Positions 37,202 through 47,732 are shown, counted from the first letter of the stretch. The stretch: 63,997 nucleotides of DNA from an uncultured Bacteroides sp. (GCF_905207245.1 NZ_CAJLKP010000028.1:1-63997); one strand, 5' to 3'. Notes: a model not told the origin generated them from the sequence alone. Numbers and translations: made by a program.

Positions 37202-40200
37202 ATGAGGAATACATTATTATATCTAATCTGTTTATTCTTATTCAGCAATTTGTGTTATGCTCAGGAAGGTAAAATGTTTACTGTTGACAAAGAGTTGTCA
37301 AGCAGTATGATAAATAAAGTCTATCAAGATTATGATGGAATTATCTGGATTGCAACGGAAGATGGCTTAAACCGATATGACGGAGCTAAATTTACCGTAT
37401 ATAAACACGATAAAGGGAACCCTAATTCTTTATTGAACAATTATGTTCGCGTGCTTTATGAAGATAGCCGGAAACGTCTTTTCGTCGGTAGCCTGAAAGG
37501 ACTGCAGATCTATGATCGGGAAACCGATTTATTCACTACTATTCCTATGAAGTTTATCAATGGAAACAAAGCAGAGGCTAATATATCTTCCATAATCGAA
37601 CGTAAAAATGGAGAAATACTCATCGGTACATCAGGGCACAACCTATTTTCATTAGAGACACAAGGTGACAGCATGGTAGTGCAACAAATAGATAAAAACA
37701 TCCCAAGTAGACTGATAACTTGTTTATATGAAGACAAGCAGGGATTCTTATGGGTAACAACAGGAGACAATGGCATATTCCGAATAGACAATAACAAGCA
37801 GCAGAAACAATATTTAAGCGAAAAAGGAATCGCATGGAATACAATCTCCAGTATTTGCGAAGATAGATATGGAAATCTATATATGGGAAGTCTGCAAAAG
37901 GGATTATTTCAATATAACTACCAGACAGAAACATTTACTCCTATTGTATATAGTCCCGATTCCAACCTTCCTATCAAAATCTTATATCCAACCGATCAGG
38001 ATGAGATCTATATTGGAACAGACGGAAATGGTATCAAAATTTACGATATTCAGAAGAAAAAAATGCAGGATAGTAACCTCAATGTCACTACCTTTAACCT
38101 GAATAAGGCTAAAGTTCACTCTATCCTGAAAGACAGATTAGGAAACCTATGGCTGGGATTCTTCCAAAAAGGGGTGATGATTATTCCTGCAACAACCTAT
38201 GAATTCAGATATATTGGTTTCAAATCAGCCATCAACAATACAATCGGTTCAAGTTGTGTTATGTCTGTTTTCAAAGATCACATCGGCACTTTATGGGTAG
38301 GTACAGATAACGATGGAATCTATGGCATTTCTCCCGATGGCACACAGAATGTACATTTCACTACTTCAGAAACTCCCCACTCTGTTCCTTCTACCATAAT
38401 GAGTATCTATGAAGATTCCAATCATAATCTATGGATAGGCTCCTACTTGAATGGTATGGCGAAGATGGATACCCAAACAGGGAAATGTAGCTATTTGAAT
38501 CTTGTAGACGATCGATCAAACCTGGTACAAAGTGTTTATTGCTTTGCCGAGGATAACAACAAGAACCTATGGATAGGAACCATGGGATCCGGCATTTTTT
38601 ATATGGACATAAATACAGGTAAAATTAACCGATGCCGCACGTATGAAACCATAGCAGAATGGGGAAAGCCGGAAATGCTACATAATTCGTGGATCAATTG
38701 CCTGCTACACACCGCCGATGACAAATTATACATAGGCACTTATGATGGCCTGGCTTGTCTGGATATAAAAACAATGAATTTCAATAGCCCTCTTAAAACC
38801 AAAAGGATATTACCCGGTGATGTTGTTTATGCCCTATACGAAGATCAGAACGGCGGCATTTGGATCGGTACGTCCAGAGGGTTAAATTATTTGGACCCTA
38901 AAACAATGTCTATTCACGAATACACCATGGAAGATGGCTTACCCAGCAACCTTATCTGCTCCATCCAAGGTGATAATAATGGATATCTCTGGATTAGTAC
39001 AGGTTACGGAATCAGCCGTTATAACACCAGGAATCCAAGCTTCATAAACTTTTATGCCAATGACGGATTGCAAGGCAATGAGTTCAGCAAAGGAGTAGGC
39101 TTTACCGGTCCGGCAGGAGAAATCATATTCGGAGGAACTGGCGGTATCAGCTATTTTAATCCGCTGGAAATAACCAACCCCAATAAGAAACCTGAAATCC
39201 GGATTACAGATTTTAATATTCATGAAAAGACCATCAAAAAGGGAATGAAATCCGGAATTTATGAGATTGTCAATACAGCAATTATGGATGCAGAGTTCTT
39301 TCAATTATCTCACAAAGATAATTCTTTCAGTATTGAGTTTTCTGCGATGGAATTCTATAGTCCGGAACGGATTACTTACATGTATTCCCTTAACAATTCA
39401 AATTGGGTCAGCCTGCAACAAGGCATAAACCGGGTTTCATTCAGTAATCTGGCCCCAGGTCACTATACGTTCCAGATAAAAGCCAAAGATTATAATTACT
39501 ACTCTGATATAAAAGAAATAACGATTACTATTTTCCCTGCCTGGTATGCATCTGGTTGGGCCAAACTAATATATATAATCTTAGCACTGGGCATCATTTA
39601 TATTATCATCATGCAAGTGCGCCACCGCTATCGTGCCCGCCAGGAAATAATGGAGCATATACATGCAGAGCAGATTAATGAAGCAAAGCTACAATTCTTT
39701 ATCAACATTTCTCATGAAATCCGTACTCCGATGTCCCTCATCATTAGTCCGCTACAGAAACTGATGGCTATAGATAAGGATGGAGAACGGCAGAAGAACT
39801 ATTATACCATCTACCGGAATGCCGAACGCATACTCCGGTTGGTAAACCAGTTGATGGACATCCGCAAAATCGACAAAGGACAGATGTCCTTGAAATTTCA
39901 AGAGATGGATATCGTAGGGTTTCTCCATGACTTGTATAACACATTTGAATATCAGGCAAAGACTAAACATATCACCCTGAATTTCCTCCCGGAAGTAGAA
40001 AGACTACAAGTTTGGATAGATCCGAAGAATTTCGATAAAGTAATTCTGAACATACTTTCCAATGCCTTTAAATTTACACCGGAGAATGGTGAAATTAATA
40101 TTTATCTGCGTGTAGGTAAACACTATTTTGAGATTGTAGTAGAAGATAGCGGCATTGGCATCGATCCAGCAGAGATGGGACGAATTTTTGAACGCTTTTA

Positions 40201-41287
40201 TCAGATTCGTAACAGCCACAACAATTCTAATATAGGTACCGGCATTGGCTTGCACCTAAGCCGTTCGTTAATAGAATTGCATCATGGCACAATACTGGTC
40301 GAAAGCAACGAGGGGAAACCAGGCTCCCGCTTCATTATCCGCCTCCCGTTAGGCAAAGACCACTTAACGGCAGAAGAGATTGATGAGTTTTCTTCCAATA
40401 ACTATGCTCCTGCACACACCGCTACAGCATTGCCTATACCTTCACCCACGGATGAAGAAGACGTAAAGGTGCGTTCCAAGACGAAAAATCACGTATTAGT
40501 TGTAGAGGATGATGAAGAAATACGCAAATATATATATCAGGAACTGGCAAGCGATTTTCATATGCACGAATGTACCAACGGTAAAGAAGCGCTGGCTATG
40601 ATTCTGAAGAAAGCGCCGGACCTCATTATCAGTGACATCATGATGTCTGAAATGGACGGATTGACCCTTTGCCGGAAGATTAAACAAAATGTGACAGTGA
40701 ACCATATACCTGTTATCCTGTTGACAGCCAAGTCAAGAGAAGAAGACAAATTGGAAGGTTTGGAGACCGGTGCAGATGCATACCTCGTCAAGCCATTCAA
40801 TATTGAAATATTGAGAAAGACCGTGCTGAACCTTATCAAAAGCCGGGAAGTGCTGCGTAACAGTTTCAGCGGTAATCAGATACGGGAAGACAAATTGCAT
40901 AAGTTAAATGTACAGTCGCCCGACGACAAATTATTGAGCAAAGTGATGAAAGTAATCAATGATAACCTCAGTAATCCGAACCTGAACGTTGAAATGATAG
41001 CCACTGTAGTAGGTATCAGCCGCGTACACCTCCACCGCAAGTTGAAGGAGCTAACCAATCAATCAACCCGCGATCTGATACGTAACGTACGATTAAAACA
41101 AGCAGCCTCATTATTGGCTGATAAGTACCACAGTATCACTGAGGTGGCAACGCTTACAGGTTTTACCAACATAGCTTATTTTTCCACAGCATTCAAAGAG
41201 TTGTACGGTGTATCTCCGACAAACTATATGGAAAAGCGCTCAGCTTCCACCGAGTCTGAAAAAGAACAAGAAGAACAACAACAATAA
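37202..41287 (+). CDS. Hybrid two-component system sensor/regulator (HTCS2)
   Basis: This 1361-residue paralogue of HTCS1 has the same domain order: signal peptide (LCYAQ), Reg_prop propellers, Y_Y_Y domain (LAPGHYTFQIKAKDY), one membrane helix, HisKA with His838 in NISHEIRTP (same residue number as HTCS1), HATPase, receiver with Asp1145, and AraC HTH (ISRVHLHRKLKELTNQS). The receiver reads DIMMSEMDG where HTCS1 and most relatives have MMPEMDG. The gene is visibly richer in A/T than its neighbours. It sits between operons B and C and ends convergently with C. It probably senses a xylan-derived ligand different from that of HTCS1. Confidence 0.95.
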   Translation: MRNTLLYLICLFLFSNLCYAQEGKMFTVDKELSSSMINKVYQDYDGIIWIATEDGLNRYDGAKFTVYKHDKGNPNSLLNNYVRVLYEDSRKRLFVGSLKGLQIYDRETDLFTTIPMKFINGNKAEANISSIIERKNGEILIGTSGHNLFSLETQGDSMVVQQIDKNIPSRLITCLYEDKQGFLWVTTGDNGIFRIDNNKQQKQYLSEKGIAWNTISSICEDRYGNLYMGSLQKGLFQYNYQTETFTPIVYSPDSNLPIKILYPTDQDEIYIGTDGNGIKIYDIQKKKMQDSNLNVTTFNLNKAKVHSILKDRLGNLWLGFFQKGVMIIPATTYEFRYIGFKSAINNTIGSSCVMSVFKDHIGTLWVGTDNDGIYGISPDGTQNVHFTTSETPHSVPSTIMSIYEDSNHNLWIGSYLNGMAKMDTQTGKCSYLNLVDDRSNLVQSVYCFAEDNNKNLWIGTMGSGIFYMDINTGKINRCRTYETIAEWGKPEMLHNSWINCLLHTADDKLYIGTYDGLACLDIKTMNFNSPLKTKRILPGDVVYALYEDQNGGIWIGTSRGLNYLDPKTMSIHEYTMEDGLPSNLICSIQGDNNGYLWISTGYGISRYNTRNPSFINFYANDGLQGNEFSKGVGFTGPAGEIIFGGTGGISYFNPLEITNPNKKPEIRITDFNIHEKTIKKGMKSGIYEIVNTAIMDAEFFQLSHKDNSFSIEFSAMEFYSPERITYMYSLNNSNWVSLQQGINRVSFSNLAPGHYTFQIKAKDYNYYSDIKEITITIFPAWYASGWAKLIYIILALGIIYIIIMQVRHRYRARQEIMEHIHAEQINEAKLQFFINISHEIRTPMSLIISPLQKLMAIDKDGERQKNYYTIYRNAERILRLVNQLMDIRKIDKGQMSLKFQEMDIVGFLHDLYNTFEYQAKTKHITLNFLPEVERLQVWIDPKNFDKVILNILSNAFKFTPENGEINIYLRVGKHYFEIVVEDSGIGIDPAEMGRIFERFYQIRNSHNNSNIGTGIGLHLSRSLIELHHGTILVESNEGKPGSRFIIRLPLGKDHLTAEEIDEFSSNNYAPAHTATALPIPSPTDEEDVKVRSKTKNHVLVVEDDEEIRKYIYQELASDFHMHECTNGKEALAMILKKAPDLIISDIMMSEMDGLTLCRKIKQNVTVNHIPVILLTAKSREEDKLEGLETGADAYLVKPFNIEILRKTVLNLIKSREVLRNSFSGNQIREDKLHKLNVQSPDDKLLSKVMKVINDNLSNPNLNVEMIATVVGISRVHLHRKLKELTNQSTRDLIRNVRLKQAASLLADKYHSITEVATLTGFTNIAYFSTAFKELYGVSPTNYMEKRSASTESEKEQEEQQQ

Positions 41288-41291
41288 AAAA

Positions 41292-41340
41292 ACCGCCGTC
41301 TATAAGTATCCCACGACAGTAATACTTTGCAGACGGCGGT
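41292..41340. terminator. Bidirectional terminator between HTCS2 and operon C
   Basis: A perfect 10-bp outer stem ACCGCCGTCT / AGACGGCGGT and an inner AAGTAT / ATACTT pair lie between the convergent stops at 41287 and 41362. A-rich and T-rich flanks on the proper sides allow use in both directions. Confidence 0.85.
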
Positions 41341-41361
41341 AAACTAAAAAACTAACCTTTA

Positions 41362-44300
41362 TTACATTGCACGTTCCAAATAATAATCTTCTCCCGGCTG
41401 AGTAACGATATCATATTCATAAGTACGATAGAGAATCGGAAATTGAGGATTTATCAGTTTTGAAACGATTGGCTCTTTTATAACTGCTGGTGCATAAAGA
41501 GGATTCGGACAAGCACCATCAGCCACTTGTACTCCTTTTCCTTTCAGAGGAACATAAGAACGAACGCGCAATACTCCGCCCAGACGAGAATGTATCTTCG
41601 CCTTATTCAGCTGAACGCCATCCCAATCCATATCCACCACAAAACCTCCACGGGCAACAAGGCCTTTCACACTTCCTTTTTTCCATGCTTCGGGCAATGC
41701 GGGCAACAATTGTACCGCCCCGTCATGGCTTTGCAACAACATCTCTGCCACTCCCGCTGTATAACCGAAGTTACCATCAATCTGGAAAGGCGGATGGGCA
41801 TCAAATAAATTAGGATAAGTACGTCCCTCAGGGTATTCTTTCTGAACCTTATCATTAGGCAAAAGATGAAGCATATTCTGTATAATCTTATAAGCGTGAT
41901 TGCCATCCAGCATACGTGCCCAGAAATTAATCTTCCACCCGATACTCCAACCGGTAGCCATGTCTCCGCGCTGTATCAAAGTATTGCGGGCAGCCTGGAA
42001 CAACTCAGGATTTGTAGTCGGAGAAATCTGATTACTGGGATATAAACCATATAAGTGCGAAATATGCCGATGGTCATCCAACGGATTATCAGCATCAATC
42101 AGCCACTCTTGCAATTGATTATGTTTGCCAATCTGCATGGGTGGCAACTTGCCCAACATGGTCTGCAAAGAATCTTCATACTGTTTATCACCACCCAGAA
42201 TACGGCTTGCCTGAAGTGTACTGTAAAGGGCATCAAAAGCAATCTGATTATCCATTGTACAACCTGCCGTGATCGTTGTTTGTGAACCCCGGTAACCATG
42301 TTCCGGAGACATGGAAGGTACCGTAACCATCCACTTATACTTCGGATGTTCCACCAAATGACTTAAATAAAAATCAGCAGTTCCTTTTAATATCGGATAA
42401 TACTTCTTTAAAAACTCTTTATCACCGGTAAACAGATAGTGTTGCCACAGATGTTGTGCCACCCAGGCACCTCCATTAGGCCACATGCCGAAGCTTGCAG
42501 CATCCACCGGTCCGCAAGCACGCCATATATCTGTATTATGATGTGCCACCCAACCTTTGGCGTCATAAAGAACCTTAGCTGTCTCACTACCCGTAACAGC
42601 CAGGTCGGTCACCATGTCAAAGAAAGGTTCATGCGTTTCACTCAGATTGGTTACTTCAGCAGGCCAGTAATTCATCTCCGCATTGATATTAATCGTATAT
42701 TTACTATCCCAGGGAGCATAGGGACTATGATTCCAGATACCCTGAAGATTGGCAGGCTGACCACCGGGTTGTGAAGAAGAAATCAACAAATAACGACCAT
42801 ATTGGAACATCAAAGCCGCCATCGCCATATCATTTCCTTCTATAAAACGTTGCACACGGACAGGTGTCTCCAAAGCAGAAATTTTAGTGCTTTCCAAAGT
42901 CAGAGCCACACGATCATATTGTTTACGGTAAGAGGCGATATGACTCTTCAAAGCCTGTTCATAAGGAACACGGGTGGCTTTCTGCAAATAAGTAGCTGCA
43001 CGCTTTGATTCGTTTGCACTGACATCATGGTAATTCACAAAATTGGTAGCTGCTGAAATGTACAAAGTAGCCTCAGTAGCCCCATTCACGGCAAGTGCGC
43101 TTTCTTCCTTACTCACTTTACCATCTGTTTTCACCTGCACCTGGCATTCGGCACGCATAGCGGCAGGGATTCCTTCATGTTCAGCTCCCTGACAGGAGAT
43201 AATCAGTTTGCCACCCTTTACTTGTACATTTGATTTCAGCGGACTGTTATATGATATGGCGAAATTCAAAGCCTTTGCCTTATCCGCCTGAATACGGACA
43301 ATAATCACATCATCACTCAAAGAAGCAAACGCTGTACGGACAAACTTCACTCCGTCCACTTCATAACGGGTGGTAGCAGTAGCATTCTCCAGATTCAGGT
43401 CCCTGTAATATTCAGAAGGATTCTCATGCCCTGGGAAATTCAGGAAAAGACTCCCCATCGTCAAGTAGCGCATGCCATGCTGAGGCGTCATATAATTTTC
43501 ATCAATGAGTTTCTGTGCATCCAGAGTTTTGCCTTCAAAAATAAGACGGCGTATTTCAGGTAACACCTGCAATCCTTTGGGATTATTATTATTGTAAGGT
43601 CCGCCGGCCCAGAAAGTCTCTTCATTGAGTTGCAGTTCTTCACGGGCAGTTCCGCCAAATACCATAGCGCCCAAACGGGAATTGCCCAGTGGCAGAGCTT
43701 CCAGCCAGTCTTGTGCCGGACGGGCATACCACAATTTCATATTCTGGGCAGATGTCCAATCTCCGTATCCCAAAATGGAAAGCATCTTAGCAGCATAGCG
43801 TGCTCCCAACATCCGGTATCCCTCGGCTGTAAAATGAAGATTATCGAATGCAGCCGGACAATCGGCAGAGGATATCACGTGTGCAGTAGGAATCACCTGT
43901 GGCAGACTGTCGATGATTGTATTCATGCTGGCACAGATTCCATTCTGATCTGCATGTACCACCTCACCCGCCAGCAAAGGCACATCAGCAGCAGATAATC
44001 CCAAATCTTTCAAAAGATTATCATACACTCCCTTTACTTTTGAAGGCCAATCTTTATCATTTGTATTCGACTCTCCCTGATGCAACAGAATACCCTTAAT
44101 CACTCCATCCTTTTGAGCAATCTTTGCCATCTCAACCAAACGTGCATAAGGATTGCCCCCATATTCTTTTACCATATTCTTCAGCCAGTCCGGAGAAGTT
44201 TCTACGTACGACTGATAGTTATCCTTGTCAAACAGTTCTATTTTGCAACCACCTACGGCAACATTGATAATTCCTACCCGCACATTGGATGGCAGGTTAG

Positions 44301-44586
44301 CCACCATAGCCCGTCCAAAATAATCACCCGGAGTCAGGCCCGTATAGCAACGTGCCAAAGGAGGAACCGCCTTATACCAATTCCCTTTGGTCCTCCCCAA
44401 ATTAGGACAATCGACAGCCGCTAATACCTGAAAACGGCTGTCAACTGCCACGGTGTCCTGTTCTTCTACCTTTGCATTTCCTTCCATGTTCGATTGTCCC
44501 AAACACAGATAGATATGAAAATTCGCATCTTGTGCAAATGTCGTCATGCCTAAAAGAAGCAGGCATGTAAATACAAATGTTCTCAT
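41362..44586 (-). CDS. CE6-like acetyl esterase - GH95 fusion
   Basis: This 1075-residue periplasmic protein joins two enzymes. Residues ~20-275 are a SASA/CE6-type esterase: nucleophile Ser32 in LGQSNMEG, catalytic His251 in DNLHFTAEGY, oxyanion-region GGCKIELF. Residues ~283-1075 are GH95, starting MKLWYARPAQDWLEALPLGNSRLGAMVFGG and including NYWPAEVTNLSE. GH95 contains alpha-L-fucosidases and alpha-L-galactosidases; in B. ovatus a GH95 acts on alpha-L-galactose in glucuronoarabinoxylan, which suits this locus. I start at ATG 44586 (signal peptide MRTFVFTCLLLLG) rather than 44634, which would overlap the CE1 gene. It is the last gene of operon C. Confidence 0.9.
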   Translation of the reverse strand: MRTFVFTCLLLLGMTTFAQDANFHIYLCLGQSNMEGNAKVEEQDTVAVDSRFQVLAAVDCPNLGRTKGNWYKAVPPLARCYTGLTPGDYFGRAMVANLPSNVRVGIINVAVGGCKIELFDKDNYQSYVETSPDWLKNMVKEYGGNPYARLVEMAKIAQKDGVIKGILLHQGESNTNDKDWPSKVKGVYDNLLKDLGLSAADVPLLAGEVVHADQNGICASMNTIIDSLPQVIPTAHVISSADCPAAFDNLHFTAEGYRMLGARYAAKMLSILGYGDWTSAQNMKLWYARPAQDWLEALPLGNSRLGAMVFGGTAREELQLNEETFWAGGPYNNNNPKGLQVLPEIRRLIFEGKTLDAQKLIDENYMTPQHGMRYLTMGSLFLNFPGHENPSEYYRDLNLENATATTRYEVDGVKFVRTAFASLSDDVIIVRIQADKAKALNFAISYNSPLKSNVQVKGGKLIISCQGAEHEGIPAAMRAECQVQVKTDGKVSKEESALAVNGATEATLYISAATNFVNYHDVSANESKRAATYLQKATRVPYEQALKSHIASYRKQYDRVALTLESTKISALETPVRVQRFIEGNDMAMAALMFQYGRYLLISSSQPGGQPANLQGIWNHSPYAPWDSKYTININAEMNYWPAEVTNLSETHEPFFDMVTDLAVTGSETAKVLYDAKGWVAHHNTDIWRACGPVDAASFGMWPNGGAWVAQHLWQHYLFTGDKEFLKKYYPILKGTADFYLSHLVEHPKYKWMVTVPSMSPEHGYRGSQTTITAGCTMDNQIAFDALYSTLQASRILGGDKQYEDSLQTMLGKLPPMQIGKHNQLQEWLIDADNPLDDHRHISHLYGLYPSNQISPTTNPELFQAARNTLIQRGDMATGWSIGWKINFWARMLDGNHAYKIIQNMLHLLPNDKVQKEYPEGRTYPNLFDAHPPFQIDGNFGYTAGVAEMLLQSHDGAVQLLPALPEAWKKGSVKGLVARGGFVVDMDWDGVQLNKAKIHSRLGGVLRVRSYVPLKGKGVQVADGACPNPLYAPAVIKEPIVSKLINPQFPILYRTYEYDIVTQPGEDYYLERAM

Positions 44587-44620
44587 AATCTGTCTATTAT
44601 TTATTTTTCTATATACATAT

Positions 44621-45505
44621 TCATTCTTTACCAAATATCCGGGTTACGAAAGGCAAACACTGATAAAGAGCCGAGTGCCAATATTCCCAGTCATGCCCTC
44701 CATCACGCACCCTGAACTGGCAGGGTATGCCAGTGTTACGCATAGCTTGATAGAACTCTATATTACGATCAAGCAGGAAATCATCATCTCCACAATCTAC
44801 AAACCAAGCAACACTACGTAAATCAGCCTTACGGTTCTCGTCAGCCTCCGTCACATATTTCACACAACTATTTTCAATAACACTACGGGTAAGTATCGCT
44901 ATTTTAGAATTCGGATCATCAGCAGACACTGCTCCCTGCTCTGGAATAGACATCAAGGCACTCATCGCATAGACCGCACAAAACATGTCACTATGGCGCT
45001 GACCATAATTAGTAGCTCCGCCACCTCCCATCGACAAACCGGCAATGGCACGATGCTGCTTATCACCTATCACCCGGTATTTCTTTTCTATATAGGGCAA
45101 GAATTCCGTATAAAAGAAAGTCTCATATTTCCAACCCGGCATATCGAAATATCCGTTCCATTCCATATGTATATTACCACCGGCATTCGGAGTAACAATA
45201 ATCATCTCACACGCCTCTCCACTGGCCACAAGCCTATCCATAACATCTTTTACATGACCACGTTCGGTCCAGACAGGATTTGTCTCCCACATTCCATGCA
45301 AAAGATAGAGAACAGGATATTTTTTCTCTTTATTCTGTTCAAAGCTTTTGGGCAGAAAAACAGTATAGGCACGTTTGGCATTCAGCACTTCACTAAAAAG
45401 AGTGTCTGTAACTACTTTACTCTGAAAGTTCCAAGAGGCATTTTGTGAATAGCCAGCGAATGCACACATTACTACAACCAACCATACAATTATCTTCTTC
45501 ATCAT
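44621..45505 (-). CDS. CE1-family esterase (feruloyl/acetylxylan esterase-like)
   Basis: This 294-residue secreted alpha/beta hydrolase has a signal peptide ending GYSQ. The nucleophile is Ser158 in AGLSMGGGG and the catalytic His lies in RDGGHDWEYWHSAL near the C-terminus. LHGMWETNPVW begins the oxyanion side. CE1 members cleave ferulate or acetate esters from arabinoxylan; which one cannot be decided here. It is 34 bp upstream of the CE6-GH95 gene on the same strand. Confidence 0.88.
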   Translation of the reverse strand: MMKKIIVWLVVVMCAFAGYSQNASWNFQSKVVTDTLFSEVLNAKRAYTVFLPKSFEQNKEKKYPVLYLLHGMWETNPVWTERGHVKDVMDRLVASGEACEMIIVTPNAGGNIHMEWNGYFDMPGWKYETFFYTEFLPYIEKKYRVIGDKQHRAIAGLSMGGGGATNYGQRHSDMFCAVYAMSALMSIPEQGAVSADDPNSKIAILTRSVIENSCVKYVTEADENRKADLRSVAWFVDCGDDDFLLDRNIEFYQAMRNTGIPCQFRVRDGGHDWEYWHSALYQCLPFVTRIFGKE

Positions 45506-45545
45506 ATTTTTATTTAAAGTTTATCAGACCATTCATATATATTTG

Positions 45546-45553
45546 CAAAAATA
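45546..45553 (-). promoter_or_regulatory. Putative internal -7 box for the CE1 gene
   Basis: The minus strand reads TATTTTTG (TAnnTTTG), 40 bp upstream of the CE1 start. Only weak ATGTWACAT-like matches occur at the operator distance, so this may be a secondary, constitutive promoter within operon C. Confidence 0.4.
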
Positions 45554-45630
45554 AGGCATGAATCCGATCACTGATTTGCAATTTTAGACATTTGAATATC
45601 AATATTAGATAAATATAACAGATTTGTATT

Positions 45631-45711
45631 CCTGCACATTCTTCACAGAGGATGCAGGAAAGATATTATAAAATGCACAAATTATACCGAACTCTCGGAA
45701 AAATGAGAGTT
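45631..45711 (-). ncRNA. Intercistronic structured RNA element, copy 1
   Basis: In mRNA sense it lies just after the GH5 stop. Hairpin 1 is AACTCTC-ATTTTTCC-GAGAGTT (45690-45711). A conserved single-stranded stretch with TAATTTGTGCATTTTATAA follows. Hairpin 2 is CCTGCA...TGCAGG (45631-45658), with inner CTCT-GTGA-AGA, a GNRA-type loop. The same element with compensatory changes is found at 47733-47812. Confidence 0.6.
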
Positions 45712-45724
45712 TGATATCTCTTTT

Positions 45725-47683
45725 TTATTTGCTAAGGGAGACATCAGCTATCACAATAGGTTTTCCACCTGTTGACCAAAAACCTGCAATATAAAGATGC
45801 GAAGGTTCAATCTTTCCTCCGTTCTTATCTTTCATATTGTTCAACTCCACTACAATCTTACGCGAAGATCCGAAATCATACGCAGCAGGCTCACTCCAAT
45901 AATTGTTTTTATCAAACAGACGGAACGAAACACCACTCTCATTATCGTTACCCAGCTCTACGGTCACAGTCTTATATCCCGACAAATCAAGTCCATTGTC
46001 ATATTGCCACCCTCCGAAACCATACTGCCCCGTCACCAGTGTGCGGGCATTCTCGTCGAACGTGCCTTTCTCCCATATAGAAGGATTGAAGACATCTGCC
46101 GTCAGTGAGAAAGGAGAAATTACCGTAACCTGCAATGTCAGTTGCTTACTGACTCCGGCAGCCGATTGATATGTAACGGTTACCGTAGCTTCACCGGGTG
46201 CCACAGCTACTAATTTGGCTGTCTGTTCTACTTTCAGCACGTTTGTATCTGAGCTGTTGACAGTCGCCTCCGCAGTCACCATCCGTACCGTTCCATCAGA
46301 ATAAACAGCTTTCACTTTGAGATAATTCGTACCACCCATTTGCAGACGAAGTTCTCCCTCTTGTCCCATCAACTCCAGTTTTTCCAGTTCCCCATTCACT
46401 ACTATCCCTTCAGCATATTCCTTGAACCAATGGTACATCGCCCACGGACAGGCCTCGGGATCATTGAGGAAAGTGTAATTGCCCGGTTCACCCGGCACAT
46501 CTTTAAACGCTGCCAGTTCATGTGACCTCGTTGTAAAGAACAACCAGGAAACATTACCTGAATTATCGGCTATATATTTGAAGTTAGCGCCAAAGCCTTC
46601 ACCACCTGCCGTTCCTGTAATACTTTTACCCCAAGTGGCATCATATTTCTTCGGAGCCCAGTCTATTTCAGTCACCATGATAGGAGCGAAAGCCGCCACA
46701 GGGCCTACTTGCGCATCCCAACCACGCTGAAAAGCTTCATAACCTCCTCCTGTGGAAGAGCCGATACCTTCACCGCTGTCTTCCTCAGCATCGCTACCAT
46801 ACCAACCGGGATAACAGTGAACGGCAAAGCCTATATTCTCCCCTTCGATACGGTGAATGGCATATCCGGCGTAAGATGACTGATAAGACAATCCCGGCAC
46901 CCAAACAATGTTGCGGCAGTTGGCACGTATTTTGTCTACTATAGCCTGAAAGTAGAGTTGGAGATTCTTGAAATGGCCGTCACCGCTACTGCCGTATGTT
47001 CCGTCAGTACCTTTTATCCTGACAGGTTCATTGGCAAGCTCGAACATAACATCCATATTATTTTTCAGCTTAGGATGTTTCGAAACAATATCCCACACTT
47101 TGAGCAAAAACTGCTGATATGTGTCTCCTATTTCTATACCTTGATAGGGAGCATCAGCCGGACATACTCCAGGCGGACGCATCACCACATACATTCCTTT
47201 GGAAATAAAGTATTCTGCCATCGGCACAAACAACTCTTCAAGATACTTCCGAAAACGGGTTTCGGAGAACCGTTCATGTCCTTCATATCTCACGGACTGC
47301 ATGGAGGGGTCATCACTCCAATACGGGTCAAGGTGCATCCGCACGAAATTGAACTTCCATCCGGCAGCCACAATTCCATCTACCATACTCTTATTATACC
47401 TGAGGCATGCCTGCACGTCATAATTAGCCCAGGCATTGTTATTGAAGAAAGGGCTGTAAGTCTGGGTAAAACCATGCAAGTTTACAATCTCTCCTTTCGT
47501 ATTCTTCAGATAACGCCCCACTACACTTAAAAGAGGTAATGTATTATTATTTCCCGGTTCAGGATCAGGCTCAACAGGTTGCGTTGGCTCTTCCGGCAGC
47601 ACTACTTCTTGTACTGTATCATCGGAACAAGATGACAATAGTATGAAATTCAAGAAGAGAAATACTGTTATAATCCTTTTCAT
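45725..47683 (-). CDS. GH5-family endoglycanase lipoprotein with Ig-like and C-terminal beta domains
   Basis: This 652-residue lipoprotein has a signal ending LLSSCSDD, followed by a Pro/Glu-rich linker (~25-50). The (beta/alpha)8 clan-A domain (~55-440) has acid/base Glu219 in FELANEPV and nucleophile Glu339 in MVTEIDW. A BIG2-type bacterial Ig domain (~450-530; AEATVNSSDTNVLKV, VAPGEATVTVTY) and a C-terminal beta-sandwich, possibly carbohydrate-binding (~540-652), follow. In this locus it is probably a xylanase or arabinoxylanase, but GH5 specificity is broad. It lies between two copies of the structured intercistronic element. Confidence 0.85.
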   Translation of the reverse strand: MKRIITVFLFLNFILLSSCSDDTVQEVVLPEEPTQPVEPDPEPGNNNTLPLLSVVGRYLKNTKGEIVNLHGFTQTYSPFFNNNAWANYDVQACLRYNKSMVDGIVAAGWKFNFVRMHLDPYWSDDPSMQSVRYEGHERFSETRFRKYLEELFVPMAEYFISKGMYVVMRPPGVCPADAPYQGIEIGDTYQQFLLKVWDIVSKHPKLKNNMDVMFELANEPVRIKGTDGTYGSSGDGHFKNLQLYFQAIVDKIRANCRNIVWVPGLSYQSSYAGYAIHRIEGENIGFAVHCYPGWYGSDAEEDSGEGIGSSTGGGYEAFQRGWDAQVGPVAAFAPIMVTEIDWAPKKYDATWGKSITGTAGGEGFGANFKYIADNSGNVSWLFFTTRSHELAAFKDVPGEPGNYTFLNDPEACPWAMYHWFKEYAEGIVVNGELEKLELMGQEGELRLQMGGTNYLKVKAVYSDGTVRMVTAEATVNSSDTNVLKVEQTAKLVAVAPGEATVTVTYQSAAGVSKQLTLQVTVISPFSLTADVFNPSIWEKGTFDENARTLVTGQYGFGGWQYDNGLDLSGYKTVTVELGNDNESGVSFRLFDKNNYWSEPAAYDFGSSRKIVVELNNMKDKNGGKIEPSHLYIAGFWSTGGKPIVIADVSLSK

Positions 47684-47732
47684 TTTAATTTTTTTAAGTA
47701 ATTAATGGTAAAACCGTTTCTTTATTTGTGCT

